Assembly: GCA_016217875.1 (NCBI GenBank)
Contig: JACRFN010000136.1
Location: 1-5,119, forward strand
Length of the DNA: 5,119 bases
Origin: Candidatus Kerfeldbacteria bacterium
Lineage (GTDB): Bacteria > Patescibacteriota > Patescibacteriia > Veblenbacterales > UBA10138
Direction: 5' to 3'
Shown: in pieces, positions 1 through 5,048 of the stretch
How the letters are laid out: each line of letters starts with the position of its first letter
Position numbering within the stretch: the stretch's first letter is position 1
The notes under the pieces: model-generated
Seen by the model: only the letters and a program-made list of their open reading frames with translations
What the model was told of the DNA's origin: nothing
Database searches by the model: none
Position numbers and translations under genes: made by a program

Positions 1-1296
1 CCTTTCATAAAAGGCACCAGTGACCGACTCTTTAACAGTCGTGTGCGGTTGTTCAATAGTTCCGTCGTAAGTCATTTTGGTGTCACAGCCCGGGGTGGTG
101 ATTTGTTGGGTGTTTTTGTCTTTTATGCCACTGGCTGGCTGTGACCTGCATTGGGAACGACCATCAGGGAAGCGCCTGATACAGGCCCATTCATTTTCTC
201 CCATCTTTAGTAGATCAATGCCATTTAAAAAGACAACATCGGTAAAGCATTGGATGTTTTTTCTTTCCCCTGTACCCAGGTTGATTGGCGTAGTGCCGTT
301 AATGTTGCAAGTGCCGTCGCTAAGCGCCGGGGCGATGGGCCTGAATGTTTTGCGGCCATTGTTGTCTTCGGGACATTTTTCCTGCGGCACGCGATTGCGC
401 CAAGCTCGCCCGAGCGGAGGCACTTGCGCGCAAGCCCCAATGGCGCTGCAGCCGCCCTTGGCTTCGGTGTATTGGCCGTAAGCTTCGCCTTTTTGCTTGG
501 CAGCTGTTTTTTGGTTGCATTCATCTACCGTTTCCGGCTCACAAGTGGCGCCGTAATCTTGGCCCAGCGGCTTCCTGAAACAGGCGACTTTTTTATCGGG
601 CGGGACCACCACCTGCTGCTCTGGCGCAACCACTGGCGCTTGCCCGCTCAGCATTCGGTAGAAGGGCTGGTAAAGGAAGCTGATAAAAGTATAAGAAGTC
701 AGAATGATAATCAAACCGATGCCGGCATAGGTCAAGGTTTTTTTGGCCGTGGTGATTTTTTCTTCGTTGCCGGCCGAGGTCAGCCAGGTAAAGCCGCCGT
801 AAATCGCCATGAGCAGGCTGACAGCCCCCAGAGCCGAGAGGGCGTAGCGCAGCAGCCGCCCCCCGTAGAAAGTGAAGGCGGCTTGAGGGTCGGAGCTTAA
901 GTTCAGCGGGTCAACCAGGCCACCGGCTACGCCAAATGGTTTGGCTCCGCCAGTCAGCACGCCGATAGCCGTGGCTAAAATAGCGTAGCTCCCCACGGCT
1001 ATGAACATGCCCAATATGGCGTAAACAATCATTTTTTTGCCCTGGGCAAAATTCTCGGCATTACCCGCCGCTGTCAGAATGCGGTAGCCGCCTATTATCA
1101 CCACCGCCAGAGCAAGGGTTCCGGTAACAAAAAGCAACCCGCCGGCCAGGCGCGCCCAAATTTCCGGAAAGTAAATGTTGGTTCCCAGCGGATTTTCTAA
1201 GTTGGTGTTGGCGGTTTGAGCCCAGGTTAAAACCGGCCAAAGCAAGGCATTAAACACCAAAGTTAGACCCGATAAGCGATGAAAGAGAGGCTTCAT
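1..1296 (-). CDS. Two-domain T4SS pilin-like (VirB2/TrbC-type) membrane protein with Cys-rich tail, 3' end outside window
   Basis: The frame is open for 432 codons from the ATG at 1294-1296 to the window edge without a stop, so the C-terminus is missing. Residues 1-27 look like a signal peptide (basic start, hydrophobic core, ending TWAQ). Two copies of the pilin-like unit follow, each a pair of membrane helices joined by a short polar loop: about 50-113, with loop GGYRILTAAGNAENFAQGKK at 69-88, and about 148-209, with loop GGFTWLTSAGNEEKITTAKK at 167-186. This G-G...S/A-A-G-N...KK loop is typical of the pilin-like family common in Patescibacteria (VirB2/TrbC-like, I believe Pfam T4SS_pilin). 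A Pro/Val-rich linker (220-234) leads to a predicted extracellular region with 11 Cys between 239 and 404. The gene starts 11 bases after the stop of the preceding pilin-like gene, so the two are probably co-transcribed; no clear Shine-Dalgarno is seen. Family membership is fairly sure. A role in a pilus, secretion or DNA uptake machine is inference. Confidence 0.8.
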   Translation of the reverse strand, partial: MKPLFHRLSGLTLVFNALLWPVLTWAQTANTNLENPLGTNIYFPEIWARLAGGLLFVTGTLALAVVIIGGYRILTAAGNAENFAQGKKMIVYAILGMFIAVGSYAILATAIGVLTGGAKPFGVAGGLVDPLNLSSDPQAAFTFYGGRLLRYALSALGAVSLLMAIYGGFTWLTSAGNEEKITTAKKTLTYAGIGLIIILTSYTFISFLYQPFYRMLSGQAPVVAPEQQVVVPPDKKVACFRKPLGQDYGATCEPETVDECNQKTAAKQKGEAYGQYTEAKGGCSAIGACAQVPPLGRAWRNRVPQEKCPEDNNGRKTFRPIAPALSDGTCNINGTTPINLGTGERKNIQCFTDVVFLNGIDLLKMGENEWACIRRFPDGRSQCRSQPASGIKDKNTQQITTPGCDTKMTYDGTIEQPHTTVKESVTGAFYER

Positions 1297-1307
1297 AAGT
1301 GGTGTTT

Positions 1308-2096
1308 TTATAAGCAACAGACAATGTTAGCTGCTCCTGGGCACAGGCCTTTGTAACAATTATTATTAATATTACAGTTATCCAAAGTTCCTGCTTTGCA
1401 ATTAGCTACATCTCGACAAGTAAGACCACTTTGACCATATTTTATAGTGCATTCATTTACACTCACACAGTATCCTTGTGAACAGACCCCCTTGATTTTG
1501 GGCTTATCAGTCTTATCAGGTTGTGTTATATCACAAGACTTACCATCTTCTTTGGGCACGTTTACTGTAACATCTTTACCTTCTGCGTTTTTTACCGTCT
1601 TATCTTCCCAACATTGCTCATCTTTGGTTATACATTCGGCTTGCCACCATTCTTTATCCCAGATTTTAGTTTTTAAGGGCCCGGTTCCGGCGGGGGTGAT
1701 GAGAAGGCCCACTAAAATATTAATCAAAAAATAGCCGACCAAAACAATAAGTACGCCGAAAAGCGTGGAGGTGATGAGTTTTCTTCCGGCCGTGAATTTT
1801 TCCTGGTTGCCGGCCGCCATAATCATGCCCTGGCCGCCCCAAATAATCATAATGAGAGCCAGCCCGGCGAACAGCGACAAGATGACCTTTTGTAAAACAA
1901 TGAACAGGCCGATAAAATCGCACCAGGTGCAGTTGCCGTTTACTCGGCATTCATAGTCAAGGTTGCCGACGATACCCTGGCTCAGGTCAAAATTTGTTAC
2001 CTCACCCTCAGCCCCCGTTACCAGCGGCAGGCCAAAGCCTAAACCTATGGCTAGGCTAGCTAACAAGAGAGTTAAAACTACGGCGCGCTTCTTCAT
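1308..2096 (-). CDS. T4SS pilin-like (VirB2/TrbC-type) membrane protein with C-terminal Cys-rich module
   Basis: A 262-residue protein. Residues 1-28 form a signal peptide (MKKR, then a long hydrophobic run ending VTGA). A short Cys cluster (C50, C56, C59) precedes one pilin-like unit at about 61-136: helix, loop WGGQGMIMAAGNQEKFTAGR (86-105), helix. The remaining ~125 residues are hydrophilic, with 13 Cys and a final GLCPGAANIVCCL, resembling the short disulfide-rich tail found on some secreted cell-wall hydrolases (from memory). The even Cys number suggests disulfides outside the membrane. I chose the ATG at 2094-2096 because it starts directly with a signal peptide. An in-frame TTG at 2109-2111 would add five residues, but that stretch lies in the flanking 7-bp repeat array. 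The gene lies 11 bases ahead of a two-domain paralogue. The tail is visibly more AT-rich (about 35-38% GC in three 60-base samples) than the membrane part (about 52-55%). A pilus or envelope role is inferred. Confidence 0.82.
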   Translation of the reverse strand: MKKRAVVLTLLLASLAIGLGFGLPLVTGAEGEVTNFDLSQGIVGNLDYECRVNGNCTWCDFIGLFIVLQKVILSLFAGLALIMIIWGGQGMIMAAGNQEKFTAGRKLITSTLFGVLIVLVGYFLINILVGLLITPAGTGPLKTKIWDKEWWQAECITKDEQCWEDKTVKNAEGKDVTVNVPKEDGKSCDITQPDKTDKPKIKGVCSQGYCVSVNECTIKYGQSGLTCRDVANCKAGTLDNCNINNNCYKGLCPGAANIVCCL

Positions 2097-2100
2097 ATAG

Positions 2101-2135
2101 TCAGTAATCAATAATCAGCAATCAGCAATCAGTAG
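2101..2135. repeat. Degenerate 7-bp tandem repeat array, left of the S23 gene
   Basis: Five consecutive 7-base units read TCAGTAA, TCAATAA, TCAGCAA, TCAGCAA and TCAGTAG on the plus strand (in the phase used for the right array, consensus ARYAAWC). The array begins four bases before the pilin gene's start codon and ends five bases from the S23 stop. Read in the direction of the genes it has a TGA in each unit; since 7 is 1 modulo 3, these close all three frames. Its units are the reverse orientation of those in the array at 2501-2542. Confidence 0.85.
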
Positions 2136-2140
2136 TTGAA

Positions 2141-2497
2141 TTAAATGCGTTGTTTTATAGTTTGTAATGACCTCCACAGCATGGCGCCTATTTCATTGGC
2201 CAAGCTAGTTAATTTAGTATGTTCCTGCTCATTACAGTAGCGTTCTTTATGGGAAAAATCTAGTAAGTATTTACTTTCTTGCAGGGAACCATAAGCAGTT
2301 AGCCAAAAGTTGGCGCAAACCGCGGGTCTTTGCCGGGCATAACCCTCGACATAATTTAGAATTACTGACAAAGCCGCCCGCCTTAATTGCGAGGTTACAC
2401 CGTACAGTTCGTCTTTGGGGAAGTGTTTGCTGGCAGCGTAAACTTTGTGCACATAATCATCCGTCTTGTTTTTTAGTTTCCCCTCCGGACTAACCAT
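2141..2497 (-). CDS. Four-helix-bundle protein, S23/23S-intervening-sequence family (bAvd-like fold)
   Basis: A 118-residue protein that fits the family throughout. The signature block FPKDELYGVTSQLRRAALSV (26-45) is followed by LNYVEGYAR (47-55), then YGSLQESKYLLDFSHKE (69-85), and by a final helix (about 91-116). These are the helices of the small basic four-helix bundle first seen as ORFs in intervening sequences of 23S rRNA and related to the Avd accessory protein of diversity-generating retroelements. Cellular function of stand-alone members is unknown; RNA or nucleic-acid binding is suspected from the basic surface and the Avd relationship. The ATG at 2495-2497 lies three bases from the upstream repeat array, and no Shine-Dalgarno is visible. 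Here it stands between protein genes, not in rRNA, and no reverse transcriptase is nearby. C61 and C88 and the Pro-Ala-Val at 58-60 appear unusual against the family pattern I remember. Family call is strong; function is open. Confidence 0.88.
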   Translation of the reverse strand: MVSPEGKLKNKTDDYVHKVYAASKHFPKDELYGVTSQLRRAALSVILNYVEGYARQRPAVCANFWLTAYGSLQESKYLLDFSHKERYCNEQEHTKLTSLANEIGAMLWRSLQTIKQRI

Positions 2498-2500
2498 ACC

Positions 2501-2542
2501 GTTTGTTGTTTACTGTTTATTGATTACTGTTTACTGTTCAGC
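2501..2542. repeat. Degenerate 7-bp tandem repeat array, right of the S23 gene, overlapping the lipoprotein gene end
   Basis: Six 7-base units read GTTTGTT, GTTTACT, GTTTATT, GATTACT, GTTTACT and GTTCAGC on the plus strand; the minus-strand consensus is about AGTAAAC. The array begins three bases upstream of the S23 start codon and runs into the 3' end of the solute-binding protein gene, encoding its last residues (NSKQ) and its TAA stop. On the minus strand TAA recurs every seven bases (four times), so every frame is closed. The units are in inverted orientation relative to the array at 2101-2135. Confidence 0.85.
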
Positions 2543-3903
2543 GTTTGGTTTATTTGTCCGGCGGCGAAAGTCAAGGCCTCTTTAATTTCCCCGCCGTTGT
2601 TAACTTGTCTAATCATATTAAGAAAGGCGTTCTCTGCTGCTTTGGGCTTAAGACCTCGATACCAGCTGCGGGCTGAAAGTATTTGTTTGGCCGGCACGCC
2701 TAAGTCCAAATCATCAAGCTGAGTTTGAACCCATTTGCGGTGTACGGTGGGTTTTTTGGCCACTACCAGGTATTTACCTATTTGTTCGGGCTTGGTGATG
2801 AATTGAATAAAATCCCAGGCCGCTTCTTGATTTTGGCTTTGTTTAGTTACTGTTTCTAGATAATAGCTTGCATAGTAAGTCGGACGACTAGCGTTGTCGA
2901 TTTGGGGGAAGTTGGCTATGCCCAATTTTATTTGCGGACTCATACGGCGCAGGGTGGCAAGATCGCGCCAGTAGCCGAAAGTGAAGCCCACCTTGCCAGT
3001 GGCAAAAGCCTGCCAGCCTGAAGGTTCCTCGCGCGACCAGGCGTATGTTTCTTTGCTCGGGTTGGCGAAATCAGTATAAAATCTCAGTGCATCAGCTCCT
3101 GGGGTAAAGGTTTCCCCCTGGCTGCTCACCTCTTGTTGAAAAGTGGCCGCGTCGCCAGTGGCATTCATCATTTGGGTGCCGTTTTGCAGCATCAAGGAGG
3201 AGACTAAATCAAAGGCATAAGGCACGTTATCGGCTTCACCCAAGGCCGCGCCGTTTTGCAGCAGCTTGCCTTGCTTGTCCACGCGGGTGATTTTTTGTGC
3301 GGCTTCTTTAAAATCGGTCCAGGTGGCGGGCGGCATCGGCAGGTCGGCCGCGTTCAACAGATCGCGGTTGTAGAAAAGCAGTAGCGTATCAACTGCCAAG
3401 GGCAGACCGTAAATTTTACCGCCGATAACGGCGTCTTCTGAAACCACGTCAATAAAAGTGTCGCGCAAGGCCCGCAAATTAAGCGTCGGGATGGTTTTTA
3501 GTACGGCCTTTGTTTCTTTTTTAATCAGGCCGCTTTTTTCCATGATGGGCAGAGTAATGGTTGGCGGCAGGGGTGCCAGCCGCTCTTGCCAGGCGCGGAG
3601 GTAAGTATTGGGCAGTGAGACTATGTCAGGCCCGGTGCCAGAGGCCAGGGCTTCCAGCAGGCTTTGTTCCAACTCTGCCGGCCTAAGTGCGCGGTAGTTA
3701 ATACTAACGTTGGGGTGAATGGTTTGGTAGTCGGCTATTAATTGAGCAAAGTCGTTACGACTGCCCTCAGCCCGCCACCAGTTTAGCTTTATGGGTTTGG
3801 CGGCTGCTTGTTGGGCGCCGCTGTCGCCGCCCTTACAACCAAAACCAAGCAAGCTTAGGCTGATGAGCAGGAGAAAGAAAACAATGAGACGAGGTGAGCG
3901 CAT
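2524..3903 (-). CDS. Extracellular solute-binding lipoprotein, family 1 (sugar-type ABC substrate-binding fold)
   Basis: A 459-residue protein of the usual size for family 1 binding proteins. The N-terminus is a lipoprotein signal: MRSPR, a hydrophobic core, then LLGFGC, with C23 the likely lipidated residue; the position -3 Gly is a slightly atypical lipobox. Recognisable family elements include KLNWWRAEGSRNDFAQLIAD (39-58), the GTGPDIVSLP motif (89-98), GKIYGLPLAVDTLLLFYNRD (162-181), PPATWTDFKEAA (191-202), WQAFATGKVGFTFGYWRD (297-314) and AAWDFIQFITKPEQ (361-374). Such proteins bind sugars or other small ligands outside the membrane and hand them to an ABC importer. No permease or ATPase gene lies on either side in this window, so the ligand and any partner are unknown. 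The ATG at 3901-3903 directly begins the signal sequence. The last four codons and the stop come from the heptamer array, suggesting the original C-terminus may have been altered. It lies 158 bases downstream of galU. Confidence 0.88.
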   Translation of the reverse strand: MRSPRLIVFFLLLISLSLLGFGCKGGDSGAQQAAAKPIKLNWWRAEGSRNDFAQLIADYQTIHPNVSINYRALRPAELEQSLLEALASGTGPDIVSLPNTYLRAWQERLAPLPPTITLPIMEKSGLIKKETKAVLKTIPTLNLRALRDTFIDVVSEDAVIGGKIYGLPLAVDTLLLFYNRDLLNAADLPMPPATWTDFKEAAQKITRVDKQGKLLQNGAALGEADNVPYAFDLVSSLMLQNGTQMMNATGDAATFQQEVSSQGETFTPGADALRFYTDFANPSKETYAWSREEPSGWQAFATGKVGFTFGYWRDLATLRRMSPQIKLGIANFPQIDNASRPTYYASYYLETVTKQSQNQEAAWDFIQFITKPEQIGKYLVVAKKPTVHRKWVQTQLDDLDLGVPAKQILSARSWYRGLKPKAAENAFLNMIRQVNNGGEIKEALTFAAGQINQTLNSKQ

Positions 3904-3922
3904 ACCCGGTATATCAATCCCA

Positions 3923-3949
3923 GTAGTAGTCCACCGCGGCGGACACTAC
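3923..3949 (-). other. GC-rich near-palindrome upstream of the solute-binding protein gene
   Basis: The centre CCGCGG (3934-3939) is flanked by GTCC and GGAC arms and then by GTAGT and ACTAC, with one wobble position and one bulged base. It begins 20 bases upstream of the lipoprotein start codon. It could be an operator palindrome, a structure in the 5' leader, or part of a repeated intergenic element. No T-run follows on either strand, so a simple intrinsic terminator is not supported. Confidence 0.5.
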
Positions 3950-3983
3950 GGGGCTTTGCTTCGACCCATGTTTAAGGCGAGAA

Positions 3984-4013
3984 GCGGAACGAACTAAGTG
4001 AGTGGAGTCCCGC
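3984..4013. other. Imperfect hairpin in the galU-lipoprotein intergenic region
   Basis: The arms GCGGAAC (3984-3990) and GTCCCGC (4007-4013) pair at six of seven positions. A second inner stem, ACT (3993-3995) with AGT (4001-4003), encloses a five-base loop. No T-run follows. The sequence style (…GGAACGAACTAAGTGAG…) is like dispersed intergenic palindromes, which cannot be tested from one copy. Confidence 0.4.
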
Positions 4014-4036
4014 ACACAATGCTGGGCATTGTTGTG
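4013..4036. other. Strong stem-loop downstream of galU
   Basis: CAATGC (4017-4022) and GCATTG (4026-4031) pair perfectly around the loop TGG, and CACA (4013-4016) with TGTG (4033-4036) extends the stem past a single bulged T. It lies 26 bases beyond the galU stop. It may stabilise or end the galU transcript, but the minus strand continues with GC-rich sequence instead of a T-run, so it is not a textbook rho-independent terminator. Confidence 0.45.
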
Positions 4037-4061
4037 GGGGGTTGTATTACTGGGCATAATT

Positions 4062-4928
4062 TTAGGTTAGCGAATCAAGGTATTGTTTGAGCGGGGCTCC
4101 GAGCTCAGGGTGCTTAAGTCCGAAATCAATGTTGGCCTTAAGCCAGCCCAGTTTGGAGCCCACGTCGTAATAAGTGCCGGAAATTTTACAAGCGTAAAGC
4201 GTCTGTTTTTGCCGCAATTTTTCCAGAGCGTCTACCAGCCACAGTTCATGGTCGCGCCCGAGCGGCGTTTGTTCAAGCTCGGTAAAAATATCAGGCGTAA
4301 GCACATAGCCGCCCAGAGAGGCCAGGTGAGAAGGGGCTTTTTGGGGCCCCGGTTTTTCTACAATGGAATTAACTTGATATACATTGTCTTTAACGGCTTT
4401 AGCGTCAAGTATGCCGTAGTGTTTGGTGCCTTCGTCATCAACTTCGTAAGCCGTCAGCACGGCTGAGCCGTATTGTTCGTATACTTCAATGAGTTGTTTA
4501 AGGCGCGGCCGCTCGCTCACCATTAAATCATCCCCCCAAATAACAGCAAACGGTTCATCACCAATGACATGTTTGGCATTAAGAATGGGTGTGCCGTTGC
4601 CATAAGGGCCTTTTTGCCTGAGGTAGATAAAGTTGGCCAGCTCAGCCACTTTTTTCACTTCGGCCAAGGCTCTGTCTTTGCCTTGTTTTTGCAGCCAGGC
4701 CTCCAGCTCAGGCAAATGATCAAAATGATCTTCAGCCGCCCGCTTGTTAAGGTTGGTGACGATAATTATATCTTCAATACCCGAGGCCACTGCTTCTTCC
4801 ACAATGTATTGCAGAATAGGCTTGTCAACTATGGGCAGCATCTCCTTAGGCTGCGCCTTGGTGGCTGGCAGGAAGCGCGTGCCAAAACCGGCTACAGGAA
4901 TGACAGCTTTGCGTACTTGGTGTGGCAT
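4062..4928 (-). CDS. galU: UTP-glucose-1-phosphate uridylyltransferase
   Basis: A 288-residue nucleotidyltransferase that makes UDP-glucose and pyrophosphate from UTP and glucose 1-phosphate in the cytoplasm, feeding surface polysaccharide and glycolipid synthesis. Visible motifs are the nucleotide-binding loop AVIPVAGFGTRFLPATKA (8-25) with PKEMLP (27-32), the central WGDD (131-134) whose acidic pair should hold the metal, VEKP (190-193), GGYVLTPDIF (206-215), and the C-terminal YYDVGSKLGWLKAN (253-266). Length matches bacterial GalU (about 290-300). The usual GLGHAV loop is replaced by YGNGTP (109-114), and the GEIQLTDA stretch by HELWLVDA (227-234). I prefer the ATG at 4926-4928; an in-frame GTG at 4935-4937 would add three residues (MLF). 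Neither has a good Shine-Dalgarno. The family is certain; strict glucose specificity is less so because of the altered loop. It heads the minus-strand series and is divergent from the transposase. Confidence 0.92.
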   Translation of the reverse strand: MPHQVRKAVIPVAGFGTRFLPATKAQPKEMLPIVDKPILQYIVEEAVASGIEDIIIVTNLNKRAAEDHFDHLPELEAWLQKQGKDRALAEVKKVAELANFIYLRQKGPYGNGTPILNAKHVIGDEPFAVIWGDDLMVSERPRLKQLIEVYEQYGSAVLTAYEVDDEGTKHYGILDAKAVKDNVYQVNSIVEKPGPQKAPSHLASLGGYVLTPDIFTELEQTPLGRDHELWLVDALEKLRQKQTLYACKISGTYYDVGSKLGWLKANIDFGLKHPELGAPLKQYLDSLT

Positions 4929-5044
4929 AAACAGCACTTTTAAGTTACCACATACCTATATAAACCAAAAGAGGCTCTCGCCGAATTCTATCCGTAGTGC
5001 CCCACCTTTGATACCCGAGCATAGCTTGGCTAAACTTAGCCACT
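4929..5044. promoter_or_regulatory. Divergent intergenic region between galU and the IS30-type transposase
   Basis: This 116-base stretch must hold the galU promoter or leader and the left end of the insertion element. On the minus strand an AT-rich TTTATATAGG (about 4954-4963) could be a -10 region for galU; no convincing -35 hexamer is seen at standard spacing. The terminal inverted repeat of the element cannot be fixed without its right end. The hairpin before the transposase is listed separately. Confidence 0.3.
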
Positions 5045-5048
5045 ATGC
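5019..5048 (+). promoter_or_regulatory. Hairpin covering the transposase start codon
   Basis: GCATAG (5019-5024) pairs with CTATGC (5043-5048), and TGGCTAA (5027-5033) pairs perfectly with TTAGCCA (5036-5042). Only a two-base CT bulge interrupts the stem. The start codon ATG (5045-5047) lies in the 3' arm, so a transcript entering from outside would fold with the start codon paired. Start-site occlusion is a known way for insertion sequences to limit transposase made from external transcripts; its action here is inferred. Confidence 0.6.

Larger units (their letters stand above)
2101..2542 (-). other. Putative cassette: S23 gene bracketed by inverted heptamer arrays
   Basis: This 442-base unit consists of a left heptamer array, five bases, the 118-codon S23 gene, three bases, and a right heptamer array. 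The arrays are of the same type in opposite orientation and share a perfect 13-base inverted repeat (CAGTAATCAATAA at 2102-2114, its complement at 2517-2529). There is no transposase, so if it moves it must do so in trans or by recombination between copies. Its status as an inserted unit is inferred from symmetry, from tight packing and from its position between two envelope genes. No target-site duplication could be identified. Confidence 0.4.

Noticed and set aside
250..900. 216-codon plus-strand open frame, with other plus- and minus-strand frames in 77-578
   Set aside because: It is antisense or out of frame to the uninterrupted minus-strand pilin-like protein, which has clear family motifs; the encoded peptides have no recognisable domains.
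2097..2111. TTG at 2109-2111 as start of the one-domain pilin gene
   Set aside because: The five extra codons come from the heptamer array, whereas the ATG at 2094-2096 opens directly on a signal peptide.
2141..2497. Intervening sequence inside a 23S rRNA gene
   Set aside because: The flanking sequence encodes a lipoprotein and a pilin-like protein, with no rRNA similarity seen.
2101..2542. CRISPR array or diversity-generating retroelement
   Set aside because: The 7-bp units have no spacers, and there is no reverse transcriptase, Cas gene or template/variable repeat pair in the window.
3791..3997. 68-codon plus-strand open frame
   Set aside because: It overlaps the lipoprotein signal region in antisense and the structured intergenic region; no motif or ribosome site supports it.
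4013..4036. Rho-independent terminator after galU
   Set aside because: The stem is good, but no T-run follows on the minus strand, so it was listed only as a stem-loop.
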